Shown here piece by piece: positions 23,196-32,272 of a stretch of DNA of 55,357 bases. Within the stretch, counting starts at the first letter, position 1, and every line of letters starts with the position of its first letter. Below the pieces are notes generated by a model, which worked only from the letters and a program-made list of their open reading frames with translations, ran no database searches and had not been told where the DNA came from. The DNA comes from a virus: IMG/VR virus record IMGVR_UViG_3300006922_000028, positions 1-55,357 of that record; one strand, given 5' to 3'. The position numbers and the translations under genes were made by a program.

Positions 23196-24373
23196 TGAGT
23201 TTTACTGAAACTACTCTTGTTGTACGCGGCGACATCGACTCTACTGCAGCAAACTGCTTAGCCACAAGTGTTGCAAATGCGGCTACTGATGGGAAGCTAT
23301 TTGTGCAGCATGATGGAGCTGTTATTGCTGGTAACTCTTCTGGAGCCTTAAATGGTCTTATCAAGCTTACTGCTGCTCATACTCAACCTGATGGAAGTTT
23401 AGCCACGTTAAGTAGTACAGAGTTTTTGCGGAGTGATATTAAAAATATCAAGTTCTCTCAGCCAAATGCCGGTACTAATCAAGTTATTACAGTAGGTAAT
23501 ATCGTGGCATCCATGAACTCTATTCGTTTAGAAGCAAAAAACGGCGTAGAGTTATACGATGTTTTAGGCGTGACAGGCAAAAACGCTACCGAAATAGTAG
23601 CCAACTTCGCAGGACGTTCTGATACAGAGCGTTTTAAGAACGTAACAATGGCTGTTAGTGGATCAGACGTTGCTATCACAGTGACTCCTCGTGGAAGCGA
23701 TGTAGTTGTAACTGGTGACGACGCTTTAACTGTTAGTGTCTCTGGCGATAACAATGGGCGCTTAGGCCAACAATCAAATGTCATTGATTTGGAGACTCGT
23801 GCATATATCAGTGCGGGTGCTTACAATCAATACGAGTTTCCAATTGTAGTGCCTGCTTCTGCTACTGGCACAGGGCTTGACTACAGCATCTATACTGTCG
23901 AAATTGAAAAATCACTTCCAAATCGCCGCAAAGTGAACGAAGTCGTGCGGATCTGTATTGCTGATGACGAAGGTGACAGCAACTTACTTGAGGTGCTAGA
24001 AGAGATGTTCGGCAGTGCAGTGGTTGACTTAACTGCTCCGGCCGCGTTTACTTCAGTTGCATTTGCAAGTGATGCGGAAGGGACTTCTGCTAGTACTTAT
24101 GATGTTAGTGATGCAGATGCAATCTTCGTATCGCTTGCTGGCTCATTTGCCTCTGATGCAGCTAACGGTACAATTGTACTGAGCAGCAGTGGTTCAGAAG
24201 CAGATGTTACTATTAATGTAGCTGTTGATGCGACTACTGCTCGTGTAATAAATACTGGCGTAACCGCCGATAGCTATGCTGCGTCTGTAACGCTTACTGC
24301 GACCGCCACTATTACAGATACTTCTGGTAACGTATCAACTGCAGCTACAGATACTGCAGCAACAGTCGCATAA
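23195..24373 (+). CDS. Virion structural protein with Ig-like C-terminus
   Basis: A 392-residue Ala/Ser/Thr/Val-rich protein, nearly free of Cys, Trp and His. The N-terminal two thirds are a beta-rich domain (LIKLTAAHTQPDGSLATLSS through FKNVTMAVSGSDVAITVTPR). The last about 110 residues (PAAFTSVAFASDAEGTSAST ... TATITDTSGNVSTAATDT) look like one immunoglobulin-type domain. This fits a capsid decoration or head fibre protein, which would be exposed on the virion. The C-terminal repeat pattern resembles bacterial Big domains. It is followed by a similar low-complexity protein. Confidence 0.55.
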   Translation: MSFTETTLVVRGDIDSTAANCLATSVANAATDGKLFVQHDGAVIAGNSSGALNGLIKLTAAHTQPDGSLATLSSTEFLRSDIKNIKFSQPNAGTNQVITVGNIVASMNSIRLEAKNGVELYDVLGVTGKNATEIVANFAGRSDTERFKNVTMAVSGSDVAITVTPRGSDVVVTGDDALTVSVSGDNNGRLGQQSNVIDLETRAYISAGAYNQYEFPIVVPASATGTGLDYSIYTVEIEKSLPNRRKVNEVVRICIADDEGDSNLLEVLEEMFGSAVVDLTAPAAFTSVAFASDAEGTSASTYDVSDADAIFVSLAGSFASDAANGTIVLSSSGSEADVTINVAVDATTARVINTGVTADSYAASVTLTATATITDTSGNVSTAATDTAATVA

Positions 24374-24405
24374 TTGACAATTCTCTAATTCTTTAATACA
24401 TACAA

Positions 24406-25215
24406 ATGTCTCATACTAAGACTGTTCTCGTCTCTAATGACGCCGCCGCCACTGCTACAACTGTAGATCCCGGTAAACTTGTCGCTTTTGTTGATGGTAC
24501 TGCTACTGTTAGCAGTGCACCATGGCCTGCTATTAATGCTGCTGATTCTGCAGCTAAAACTTTTCAGTTTCAAACTGGTGAAGGAAGCTCTTTGCTTTTT
24601 AAAGGAGCAGATGTAAAATCATCTACAATTGAAGATCACAATAATGGCACTCAGCAAATCCTGGAGGTTACTCCTAAGATTGAAGCTGATGGTTCTGCAT
24701 ACATTAAGCTGATTAATGTTACTGAAGGCCGTGAGAAGTTTACTATTGCGACTTTTGAAGCAGTAGGAGCAGCTAATGACGCTGCTGCTGTTGATCAGTT
24801 AGTTATTGCCATCAATGCTTCTAAGCGTGATATCTTCAAAGATGTTGAAGCTGCTGAGAAGGGTGGTGCTACTACTGTGATTCAAATCACAATGCCTTTG
24901 AACGTTAATATGCGAGGTGCAGCTAATGATGCATCTAGTGCTGTTACTAACGCTACTCCAGCTGAGTTTACTATTGGTACTGCAGCTGATGTAAATGCCG
25001 AAGTTCAAGCTGCTCTTCCTATTCAAGGTGTGACTAACATTGCTGGACCCAACGTAGTAAAGCCTGCAGTTGTTACTGGAGCCTATACATACGATCGGAC
25101 TTGTTTGTTTGTAGAGCAGACGCATGGGGACCGTACAGACATTCACGAGATTGTTTTGTATACCCTTGCTTCTAACACTACTTTGAACGGTACGTTGGAT
25201 ACCTTCTTGGCATAA
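24406..25215 (+). CDS. Virion structural protein (capsid/decoration type)
   Basis: A 269-residue protein rich in Ala, Asp, Val and Thr, with a beta-strand pattern (KTVLVSNDAAATATTVDPGK, VTPKIEADGSAYIKLINVTE) and almost no Cys or Trp. It ends IVLYTLASNTTLNGTLDTFL. The composition matches its upstream neighbour, suggesting paralogous or co-assembling virion proteins. No catalytic motif is visible. It is likely abundant, and may be an auxiliary capsid protein. Confidence 0.5.
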   Translation: MSHTKTVLVSNDAAATATTVDPGKLVAFVDGTATVSSAPWPAINAADSAAKTFQFQTGEGSSLLFKGADVKSSTIEDHNNGTQQILEVTPKIEADGSAYIKLINVTEGREKFTIATFEAVGAANDAAAVDQLVIAINASKRDIFKDVEAAEKGGATTVIQITMPLNVNMRGAANDASSAVTNATPAEFTIGTAADVNAEVQAALPIQGVTNIAGPNVVKPAVVTGAYTYDRTCLFVEQTHGDRTDIHEIVLYTLASNTTLNGTLDTFLA

Positions 25216-25225
25216 GCCTTAAACT

Positions 25226-25825
25226 ATGGCTACAGGATATTGGAGAATTAAGGTTGTCGGGGGTGTGTTCCAATTACAGGATCACACCCCTAACGCCACG
25301 GCACGTGAAGATTTACTTCTTAAGGTCAATACTCCAAGTCGACATACTGTTCCTGAGGAAGAAACTCTGTTAGACACTTCTACAGGAGCAAATGCTGCTG
25401 AGGAACAAGCGATTGTATCTAATGCAGGATACAATTATGTTCTAGCCCAACCTTGGGGTAATCCGTTAGAGATTACTCCGTCCAAAGTTCCCTCGATAAC
25501 TACCAGTACGTTTCCGGACGGTCTTTATCGTTTTCAAGTTGACTACTCATTTGGAGGCACTACCTATAGTTTTGACGAGTACACTTTGTACTTAGCTACT
25601 ATAGATACGTGCATCTCTACCAAGCTCGACACTTATTTAGCTAGTTCATGCGATAAGTGTAAAGAGACCCAGCAATTACAGACACTGCAAGAGCTAGTGT
25701 CACTTAGAACAGGTGCACAACTTGATGTTAATGCAGCCCGTTATACAGCAGCAGAACGAAAAGTCACATTGATGTCTAACATCTGTACCGGAAGTTCTTG
25801 CACCTGTATTTGCGGCTGTTCTTAA
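25226..25825 (+). CDS. Structural protein with cysteine-rich C-terminus
   Basis: A 199-residue protein. The first 130 residues are beta-rich (GYWRIKVVGGVFQLQDHTPN; LYRFQVDYSFGGTTYSFDEY). The later part carries a helix (CDKCKETQQLQTLQELVSLR). The C-terminal tail is dense in Cys: TGSSCTCICGCS, with C-x-C-x-C-x-C spacing. Including earlier CDKC there are at least eight Cys in the last 70 residues, so a metal site or disulfide-bonded tail is possible. Its stop overlaps the next ATG (TAATG at 25823-25827). Confidence 0.5.
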   Translation: MATGYWRIKVVGGVFQLQDHTPNATAREDLLLKVNTPSRHTVPEEETLLDTSTGANAAEEQAIVSNAGYNYVLAQPWGNPLEITPSKVPSITTSTFPDGLYRFQVDYSFGGTTYSFDEYTLYLATIDTCISTKLDTYLASSCDKCKETQQLQTLQELVSLRTGAQLDVNAARYTAAERKVTLMSNICTGSSCTCICGCS

Positions 25826-27528
25826 TGTTTTTCTTACCTGCTGACTACGATACTACTACAGACCTGAATGTTGCTCTAGATGAGTACTTCTCAGGCGCAT
25901 CTGCAATCTATATTGCTAAGGCAGAGTATGATCTGCATAGGGATTGTGATAAGCAAGATTTCTTTATTAATACCCTCCTCTACACAGCTAAAAACGGCTA
26001 TGTAGACGACCCCGAAGATCCAGGCTTTGATGACTACACCCCTCCTGTCGTCACTTACGATGTGGTGTACTATGATGGTAATTTTACTACATACCAAAAC
26101 ACTACAGCAACATATTCTCCTGGGGGAACTATAACGTTTGAGGTTATCGGTGTTTCTGACTTATCTCCAATAACAGGATATGAGGTTAATGCAGTAATCA
26201 GCACTCAATATGGAGACTCTGCATCAAATATTGTTTTAGTAAATGCCGAGGATAATGATGCTGATTTCTCCTTTACTATACCGAATACATATTCAGGAGT
26301 AATCACCGTGACTACAGCATTAGCTGGTGCTATCACTCAAGCCGTTAAGCTAGGGTACAGCGAGTCACCATATTCGTTAGGAACTCTAGAGTCATCTGAT
26401 TCTGTAGGGTTGGTTACAACATTCCCAGATGTTCCATTAGGAGATTTAAATAATGATGGCCTTCTCGCGGTTGCTGACACCCTGCTTCACCAAGGGAGAA
26501 CCTATGATTTTCGCTTAGGTGCGGCTAAACACTTGAATGTTACGCTATACACATCTGAGTACAATCCGCTCATTCCTAATAATCAAGTAGGGTTTTCTAT
26601 ATCCCCTGTAACCACTGATTACAGCTTCCAAACACTTAGCAGTGGCCCTAGCTATTCTGGGCAAAAGAAAGGATTAGCAGATCTTACTGCAAAGGTTCTG
26701 GTGTCAAATGGCTCCACTGTCTCTACACACAGTCTAGACTTTACTTCGCTTCAAGCAAATGGCACATATGTTTCTAGCGTCAATCTGTCTGACGACTTTG
26801 ATAGTACAGTAGCATTGGTATTTTATGTCCTAGAGGCAAAGAATACTCTTACTCTACCTACATCGAATCAAACCGCTACTCTTTCTGCAGCAAGTGTTTG
26901 GGTTAATAGTACTACTACTACTACTGTAGATTTTGAGCCGTCTGACGTAGTAAACTTCCGGTTGAATGAGCCTGCGTCATCCGGCTTTATCTATTACAGC
27001 CTGTATTCTCAGGTATATAACAGCACCATTAAGGTAGAGGGTTACACATCTTCAGATTTTAGTGGGGTTCCTGAAGTCAGCGAAACCATTTCCATTTCTG
27101 TACCTGACAACGGTGGATTTATGAGTTCTACTGCAGTAACACTACCTGCTACTGTAGACAGAGATTTGTATTTTAAAACTAGCTGGGTATCCCAACGAGT
27201 AAGTAATCTTATATATTTTGAAGCTGTATCTGACACCCCGGTGGATTTAGCTACTGTTGGATCCTTGTCAGTGTCCCCTAACCATTGGGATCCAGACGAT
27301 GCTGCAGAGACAATAACGATTACGTTTACTGCTAATGAAGGCATTACAGCTTCAGACTACGAAATTGATCTGTTCCCTACGCTAGAACTGAATCAAACTA
27401 ATTTCATTACTACAGCAACGTCGTCTTCTCTAGGTACAGGTTCTTGGACTTTTGCTAGGAATAATATATTGTGGTCTACTCTTCCTGTAGACCGAATCAA
27501 AATAAGGTATAGTATTTCTGAAGCATGA
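25825..27528 (+). CDS. Large virion protein with one dockerin-like EF-hand
   Basis: A 567-residue beta-rich, Ser/Thr/Asp-rich protein, starting at the overlapped ATG 25825 (MFFLPADYDTTTDLNVALDE...). The residues at 206-221, GDLNNDGLLAVADTLL, match the dockerin type I calcium-binding loop pattern (G-D-x-N-x-D-G-x-h-x-x-x-D). The rest looks like several Ig-like domains (VVYYDGNFTTYQNTTATYSP; TSWVSQRVSNLIYFE). This fits an extended appendage or decoration protein on the head or tail. It overlaps the phosphoesterase gene by 4 nt. Confidence 0.55.
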   Translation: MFFLPADYDTTTDLNVALDEYFSGASAIYIAKAEYDLHRDCDKQDFFINTLLYTAKNGYVDDPEDPGFDDYTPPVVTYDVVYYDGNFTTYQNTTATYSPGGTITFEVIGVSDLSPITGYEVNAVISTQYGDSASNIVLVNAEDNDADFSFTIPNTYSGVITVTTALAGAITQAVKLGYSESPYSLGTLESSDSVGLVTTFPDVPLGDLNNDGLLAVADTLLHQGRTYDFRLGAAKHLNVTLYTSEYNPLIPNNQVGFSISPVTTDYSFQTLSSGPSYSGQKKGLADLTAKVLVSNGSTVSTHSLDFTSLQANGTYVSSVNLSDDFDSTVALVFYVLEAKNTLTLPTSNQTATLSAASVWVNSTTTTTVDFEPSDVVNFRLNEPASSGFIYYSLYSQVYNSTIKVEGYTSSDFSGVPEVSETISISVPDNGGFMSSTAVTLPATVDRDLYFKTSWVSQRVSNLIYFEAVSDTPVDLATVGSLSVSPNHWDPDDAAETITITFTANEGITASDYEIDLFPTLELNQTNFITTATSSSLGTGSWTFARNNILWSTLPVDRIKIRYSISEA

Positions 27529-28751
27529 GCTTAGAAGAAATAATAGCCGACTACTGTAACAGGTATTCAGAAAAATCTCATTCAGAGATTGCGTCTACTA
27601 TTCTGCTAGATTATGATACCCTTTCTTTAAGTCATCGAACTTTACGTAGAAAAATAGGAGAGTTACGCAACGGCCCTAAATCCTGTACAGGTAAATCACT
27701 ATCTTCTAAAGATGCTGTACTGACCTACAAGGGACCGGAGCAAATAGACTCTTTAGATAAAGCTATAAAGCACTTTAAAGTAGACTTAAATGTTTGGGAA
27801 GTAGAACGCTATACCTGTAACAGTTGGGATGCTCCGACAAAAACAGGTTCTAAAACCTTCTATCAGGTAAAAGTTCACTTAACGCCCAAAGTGTCAACTG
27901 TTGATTGGGCAAGAATCAAAGAGGACTTGAATACCAGTGTAGATGGTTTTCAGATTTACACTCAACCAGGTACAAACGAGTGTGTGCTTGTTCTTAGCGA
28001 CTTTCACATAGGTGCACAAGTAGACGCTATAGGGAATACCCCTAGCTTCAGTACTAAGGATGTAGTGTCACGACTACAAGAGGTTGCTACTAACGTAAAT
28101 ACTCACAAATACAAGAAGGTTACGGTATGCTTGCTAGGAGATTTTATAGAATCCTTTACTGGTATTAACCACGAATCAACTTGGAAAGAGTTAGAAAAGG
28201 ATGGATACGGTTCGCACATAGTGATTACAGCGTATACGATCCTCAAACGCTTTTTGACCAGTTTAAATAATGCCGTCAGGGTTGCTATAGTTAGTGGAAA
28301 CCACGACAGGACAAGCCCAAAACTAACTGGAGACCCTCAAGGTTCTGTGGCGTCACTTCTTGCTTATATGCTGCAAGAAAACACTGCTTTAAATATTGAG
28401 CATCATCCTTTACTTTTAGGAATAGAAGTAGACGGTATATTCTACCTGCTTACCCACAATCATTACAACATATCTAAAGGTGATTTAGGTAAGGCTTTTT
28501 GGGAGCATGGAAAGCAGGGTATGTACAATGTTATGTTAGGAGGCCATTGGCATTCCCGCAAAGGAAAAAGAGTATACTCTACTATAGAAGAAAAACTCGT
28601 AGATCAAGCAAACTACCGCCAAATTGCTGTAGCACCTTTATTTACAGGCAACTTTTACTCAGAGAGTAATGGTTGGAATAGTAGTCCAGGTTATACAGTT
28701 ATTGAGAATAACGGTAGGGGCAAACCAAACGTTTTTGAATATGTATTGTAA
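27525..28751 (+). CDS. Metallophosphoesterase (calcineurin-like) with N-terminal helix-turn-helix part
   Basis: A 408-residue protein. The calcineurin-like core is complete: SDFHIG (D159, H161), GDFIE (D206), SGNHD (N259, H260), a metal His in THNH (310-313) and GGHWH (339-343). The first about 60 residues resemble a helix-turn-helix domain (SEIASTILLDYDTLSLSHRT), followed by a linker region with WEVERYTCNSWDAPTKTG, which I recall from similar phage proteins. It would hydrolyse a phosphodiester or nucleotide substrate. It is tightly embedded in structural genes (4-nt and 1-nt overlaps), so it is presumably made late, perhaps a virion enzyme or a fibre chaperone-like factor. Substrate unknown. 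Confidence 0.8.
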   Translation: MSLEEIIADYCNRYSEKSHSEIASTILLDYDTLSLSHRTLRRKIGELRNGPKSCTGKSLSSKDAVLTYKGPEQIDSLDKAIKHFKVDLNVWEVERYTCNSWDAPTKTGSKTFYQVKVHLTPKVSTVDWARIKEDLNTSVDGFQIYTQPGTNECVLVLSDFHIGAQVDAIGNTPSFSTKDVVSRLQEVATNVNTHKYKKVTVCLLGDFIESFTGINHESTWKELEKDGYGSHIVITAYTILKRFLTSLNNAVRVAIVSGNHDRTSPKLTGDPQGSVASLLAYMLQENTALNIEHHPLLLGIEVDGIFYLLTHNHYNISKGDLGKAFWEHGKQGMYNVMLGGHWHSRKGKRVYSTIEEKLVDQANYRQIAVAPLFTGNFYSESNGWNSSPGYTVIENNGRGKPNVFEYVL

Positions 28752-29134
28752 TGGCATCTGGTAAATACAACTTCATAGTAGAGCAGGGATCTCAGCACGA
28801 GGTCACATTTGTGTATAAGAACAGTTCTAATGCAGGAATCAGTTTAACTGGTGCTAGGGTGCGTATGGCTGTAAAAGACCATATTACAGACACGGAGTTT
28901 GTGTATCGGGCTACTAGTAACGATACTGCAGACACAGGGTATTTAGCTCACTTCGATATTCCTACACAATCAGGAGACGATATCGGCAAGTTCACTCTGA
29001 CTATTCCTTCGAGTACTACTGATGCAATGACCTTTAACCAGGGAGTGTATGACCTAGAACTAGTGCACAGTGACTCTTCCGTAGAAAGAATCATTGAAGG
29101 GAAATTCAAAGTCAAGCCACAGGTTACTGAGTGA
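28751..29134 (+). CDS. Small beta-rich structural protein
   Basis: A 127-residue protein resembling one Ig-like/BppU-type beta domain: YNFIVEQGSQHEVTFVYKNS, LTGARVRMAVKDHITD and IEGKFKVKPQVTE. Proteins of this type sit at the base of baseplate fibres in other phages. Its start overlaps the stop of the phosphoesterase and its stop overlaps the next start, so it is in a coupled cluster of tail or fibre genes. Confidence 0.55.
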   Translation: MASGKYNFIVEQGSQHEVTFVYKNSSNAGISLTGARVRMAVKDHITDTEFVYRATSNDTADTGYLAHFDIPTQSGDDIGKFTLTIPSSTTDAMTFNQGVYDLELVHSDSSVERIIEGKFKVKPQVTE

Positions 29135-30168
29135 TGGCAAACAAAATCATCATAACGCAGCCTATAGCTAATGTGGTTAAAATTACAGAAAGTAATAACA
29201 CCGTTACTATTAGTGAGAATCGGTTATCTCTTTCTGTTAGTGCTGGCTCTGGTGGTTCTGCATCTTCGTTTGAATTAGGTTCTGATTTGGTTGTCACCAA
29301 CTCTATTGGTGATGCTATTGCGGGTGTAACTACATACAGCGCAGGAACGAACTTAGAAACGATTATTCAAGACCTGCTAGCTCCATTCTTAGAGCCAGTT
29401 ATTGTATCTGTTATTCCGTCGTCAACCAACTTCCCTGATATAATCGAAGGAGAAAACTATGTTGTGCAGACTGGTCTTGACAACAGAGTTATTGGAGGCT
29501 TTATTTATACTATTTCAAATATTGGAAACCTAGACAGTACTGCAGGACTAGAGGTTACCTACAACTACAATCAGGGAACTTCTTTGATTGACAGTACTCC
29601 TAACTGGTCTAATATTTCAAGCCCATACAATGCTTCTACAGGCAACCATATAACACCTTCTGGCAGTGCTTTAACTAGCAATGGACTGCAGTACACAGTC
29701 ACGCACACCTTAGGTTATCTAACAGATGGCACGGGTTCCTTAGTTCCGATTACAAAACAGACTAAGATTATTTACAGGCATCCTGTATATGTCTACGCGA
29801 ACACTAGCGCAACAGTTAGCGATATAGCATCCCTTATTAGCACAGGCAACCAAGTGAGAACACTTTTGGACGCTGACCCTAATGAGCCATCGCAAACTAT
29901 TACCTTTGCTTGCAGCAGTAATACTGCGGATACTACTAAGTACACTTACTTAATTATTCCGAGTATCTTTACAGCTACAGAAATAGCTGCTACTACTAGC
30001 GGCTTAGGGGTTGCCGATTACACTGATAGCTTTGTCTTATACGACAACGGTGGAAGTGGGTTTAACCAAACAGCAGGAACTGCCACAAGAAATTACAATG
30101 TTTATAGGTCTATCCAGACCGGAGCATTTGATGACGATATCGATTTAACAATCACTCTTACTACATAA
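29134..30168 (+). CDS. Virion fibre/appendage-type protein
   Basis: A 344-residue Ser/Thr/Asn-rich beta protein starting at ATG 29134, overlapping the previous stop. A short N-terminal segment (IIITQPIANVVKITESNNTV) with a Ser/Gly linker (SVSAGSGGSASSFELGSDLV) is followed by Ig-like strands (TKQTKIIYRHPVYVYANTSA). It is likely a trimeric or extended adhesion-type structural protein. No enzymatic motif is present. Confidence 0.5.
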   Translation: MANKIIITQPIANVVKITESNNTVTISENRLSLSVSAGSGGSASSFELGSDLVVTNSIGDAIAGVTTYSAGTNLETIIQDLLAPFLEPVIVSVIPSSTNFPDIIEGENYVVQTGLDNRVIGGFIYTISNIGNLDSTAGLEVTYNYNQGTSLIDSTPNWSNISSPYNASTGNHITPSGSALTSNGLQYTVTHTLGYLTDGTGSLVPITKQTKIIYRHPVYVYANTSATVSDIASLISTGNQVRTLLDADPNEPSQTITFACSSNTADTTKYTYLIIPSIFTATEIAATTSGLGVADYTDSFVLYDNGGSGFNQTAGTATRNYNVYRSIQTGAFDDDIDLTITLTT

Positions 30169-30171
30169 GCT

Positions 30172-32262
30172 ATGGCAATTAAATTTGGTGATACAATTGA
30201 AAATCAAAACACCGCATACCCGATTGTGGATGTGGTCGGGGATAATGTTGCAGGAGTGCATATTGTAGACGACTTTGCAAATGATCATCTCATTGCAATC
30301 CCGGTAAATGCCCGACGTACGGGGTCTATCGTTGTTGCAAAAGATACTGGCAAGGTCTACATCTTTAAAGGGACAGGTAATAGCATCATTACCGGCAATA
30401 ACGACTCTGGTAATGAGTGGGGCCATCCTGCAGGCACAAACTGGATTCCTGCGGGAAGCACTACTTTAGGTAGTCCTTCTTCCGGTACCTTAATAGACAA
30501 TAGTCCTGCAATCGCATCGTTTACTGCAAATACGTTAATTGTAGATGCTATTGATCAGCTGAATGAAACGTTGGGTGCTTTAGTTCCAACAGCGCCACAG
30601 ACCTTTGCTACTCAAGTAGCAGGAGCTAATAGCGAGTGGGTGGTTAGTACTCCCAGCACGAACCAGAACAGAGTAACAAACACTGCGCACACCGTAAATG
30701 GGCTTGGTAGTCTTAGCGCAGGAGACATAGTAAACTGGAGGAACGGTAATACTGCTTTAAGCCAAACTGTGCTTACTTCACCTACTGCAGATCTTAAGAA
30801 CGTTCAGTACCAAGCTAAGCTGACTAAAGATAGTTTAGATGATGTGACTGCTACCCTTGCTGCAGACGATTCAGATGATACTGTTACCACGTCAGACTTG
30901 ACGCTGACTAAGGTGACTGAAGGGTTTCCTACGTCGGGTAGTGGTGAGGATTTCTACACCGGTGTTACAAGTTTGGCTTGGAGCTATACAGGATCCAGCA
31001 TTAGTGTAGGTTACCACAGACTTCGAATTACCGAAGACGGTACTACAAACATCGACAAGCTGTGGTATCAAGAGTCTAACTCTGTAAATAGCATTGCTAT
31101 TAGCAGCGAGTCAAATGAGGGTAAGGTGATGTCAAGCACCCTTACTCCCGGTTCTGGAGCAGCGTATTACTACAGCAGTGGTATTAAATACTGCGGTAAT
31201 AATGACTTTACTATGAATATTACCTGCACGGTTGTAGACATAGTACCGTCAGACGCCAAGATTTACGGAGCAACCACTAATAACGCTACAGACTTTAACT
31301 GGGCGGTAGGTAATAGTCATGGATGCTTTGCTGCAGGCACCTCCCTTGCCTACACAGATCACCCTGATGTAACAAGCAACACGTCTGTCGCGCCAGGACT
31401 TGCAGATTACACCTTTGGTAAAGATGTACCGCTTCAAAGCCTGAATGCTATTTCTGACTTGTCTGACAGTAGCAACGGGCCGCGATATGACTTCAAGTCG
31501 GTGCATGGTAACTTAGCGAACCAAGACTTTAATACCAGCACTGCTTTTTACTTAATGCAGTTCAGCGACCGCACTCAGAGCGAAAGCGATAGTTTGGTTA
31601 TGGAAGATAGCATCTCCAACGGAGTAGGATCTACAGATGGCATTCGGGTAGCAGAACCTAGTGGAAGTACCTATACTAATGATCCTAGTGGGGCGCTTGG
31701 AGATTGGAGCCGGCAGTTTGGCAACAATCAAAGCGGATCTTTAAACTTGGATGTAAAAGATGCTATGGTGTTGCCAGACGGGGTTCAGCACGTGAGCGGT
31801 ACAGACTACAGTAACACCGCTTACTTGCCTGCGGATACAAACAATCCGGATACTACAAGCGGTAGAAGTGGCTCTCAATTTGCTACGTTTAAGATTGCGC
31901 TTGATACGAACAATGTTGCGCAGAAGATTAAGCTGTTTGTCAATGGTACATTTGATACTATTTTAGTAAAGACATTTGATTCCAGCACTGCTCCTACTGA
32001 CTATAGTCTTGAGACTGCTGCTTCTGCAACAAATGGATGGTTGAGCTGCCATGTCACTAAATCAAGCGCAGTTACTGATGAAGGGGTACCTTCAGCGGGT
32101 GTTGCTGATGGCGCAGCTAATGTGCTAGATGGTAACGAGACTGATAGAGAAGTTACTCTTGACGCAGGTGCAAGCCGGTGGGGGTACGCTTCGCACATCT
32201 ATGTAAGAATCAAACTAGATTCCGGAGATAAGGTTTCTAAACTTGGACTTCGGTCTGTCTAA
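30172..32262 (+). CDS. Large fibre-type virion protein
   Basis: A 696-residue Ser/Thr/Asp/Gly-rich, beta-rich protein. Its N-terminus (MAIKFGDTIENQNTAYPIVD) closely resembles the N-terminus of the 34911-36476 protein, so these first about 20 residues may be a shared virion-attachment module. Later parts (SDASLGDWSRQFGNNQSGSL type; FKIALDTNNVAQKIKLFVNG) resemble receptor-binding beta structures. This suggests a tail or head fibre. It is closely spaced with neighbours of the same type. Confidence 0.55.
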   Translation: MAIKFGDTIENQNTAYPIVDVVGDNVAGVHIVDDFANDHLIAIPVNARRTGSIVVAKDTGKVYIFKGTGNSIITGNNDSGNEWGHPAGTNWIPAGSTTLGSPSSGTLIDNSPAIASFTANTLIVDAIDQLNETLGALVPTAPQTFATQVAGANSEWVVSTPSTNQNRVTNTAHTVNGLGSLSAGDIVNWRNGNTALSQTVLTSPTADLKNVQYQAKLTKDSLDDVTATLAADDSDDTVTTSDLTLTKVTEGFPTSGSGEDFYTGVTSLAWSYTGSSISVGYHRLRITEDGTTNIDKLWYQESNSVNSIAISSESNEGKVMSSTLTPGSGAAYYYSSGIKYCGNNDFTMNITCTVVDIVPSDAKIYGATTNNATDFNWAVGNSHGCFAAGTSLAYTDHPDVTSNTSVAPGLADYTFGKDVPLQSLNAISDLSDSSNGPRYDFKSVHGNLANQDFNTSTAFYLMQFSDRTQSESDSLVMEDSISNGVGSTDGIRVAEPSGSTYTNDPSGALGDWSRQFGNNQSGSLNLDVKDAMVLPDGVQHVSGTDYSNTAYLPADTNNPDTTSGRSGSQFATFKIALDTNNVAQKIKLFVNGTFDTILVKTFDSSTAPTDYSLETAASATNGWLSCHVTKSSAVTDEGVPSAGVADGAANVLDGNETDREVTLDAGASRWGYASHIYVRIKLDSGDKVSKLGLRSV

Positions 32263-32272
32263 TACTTGAATA

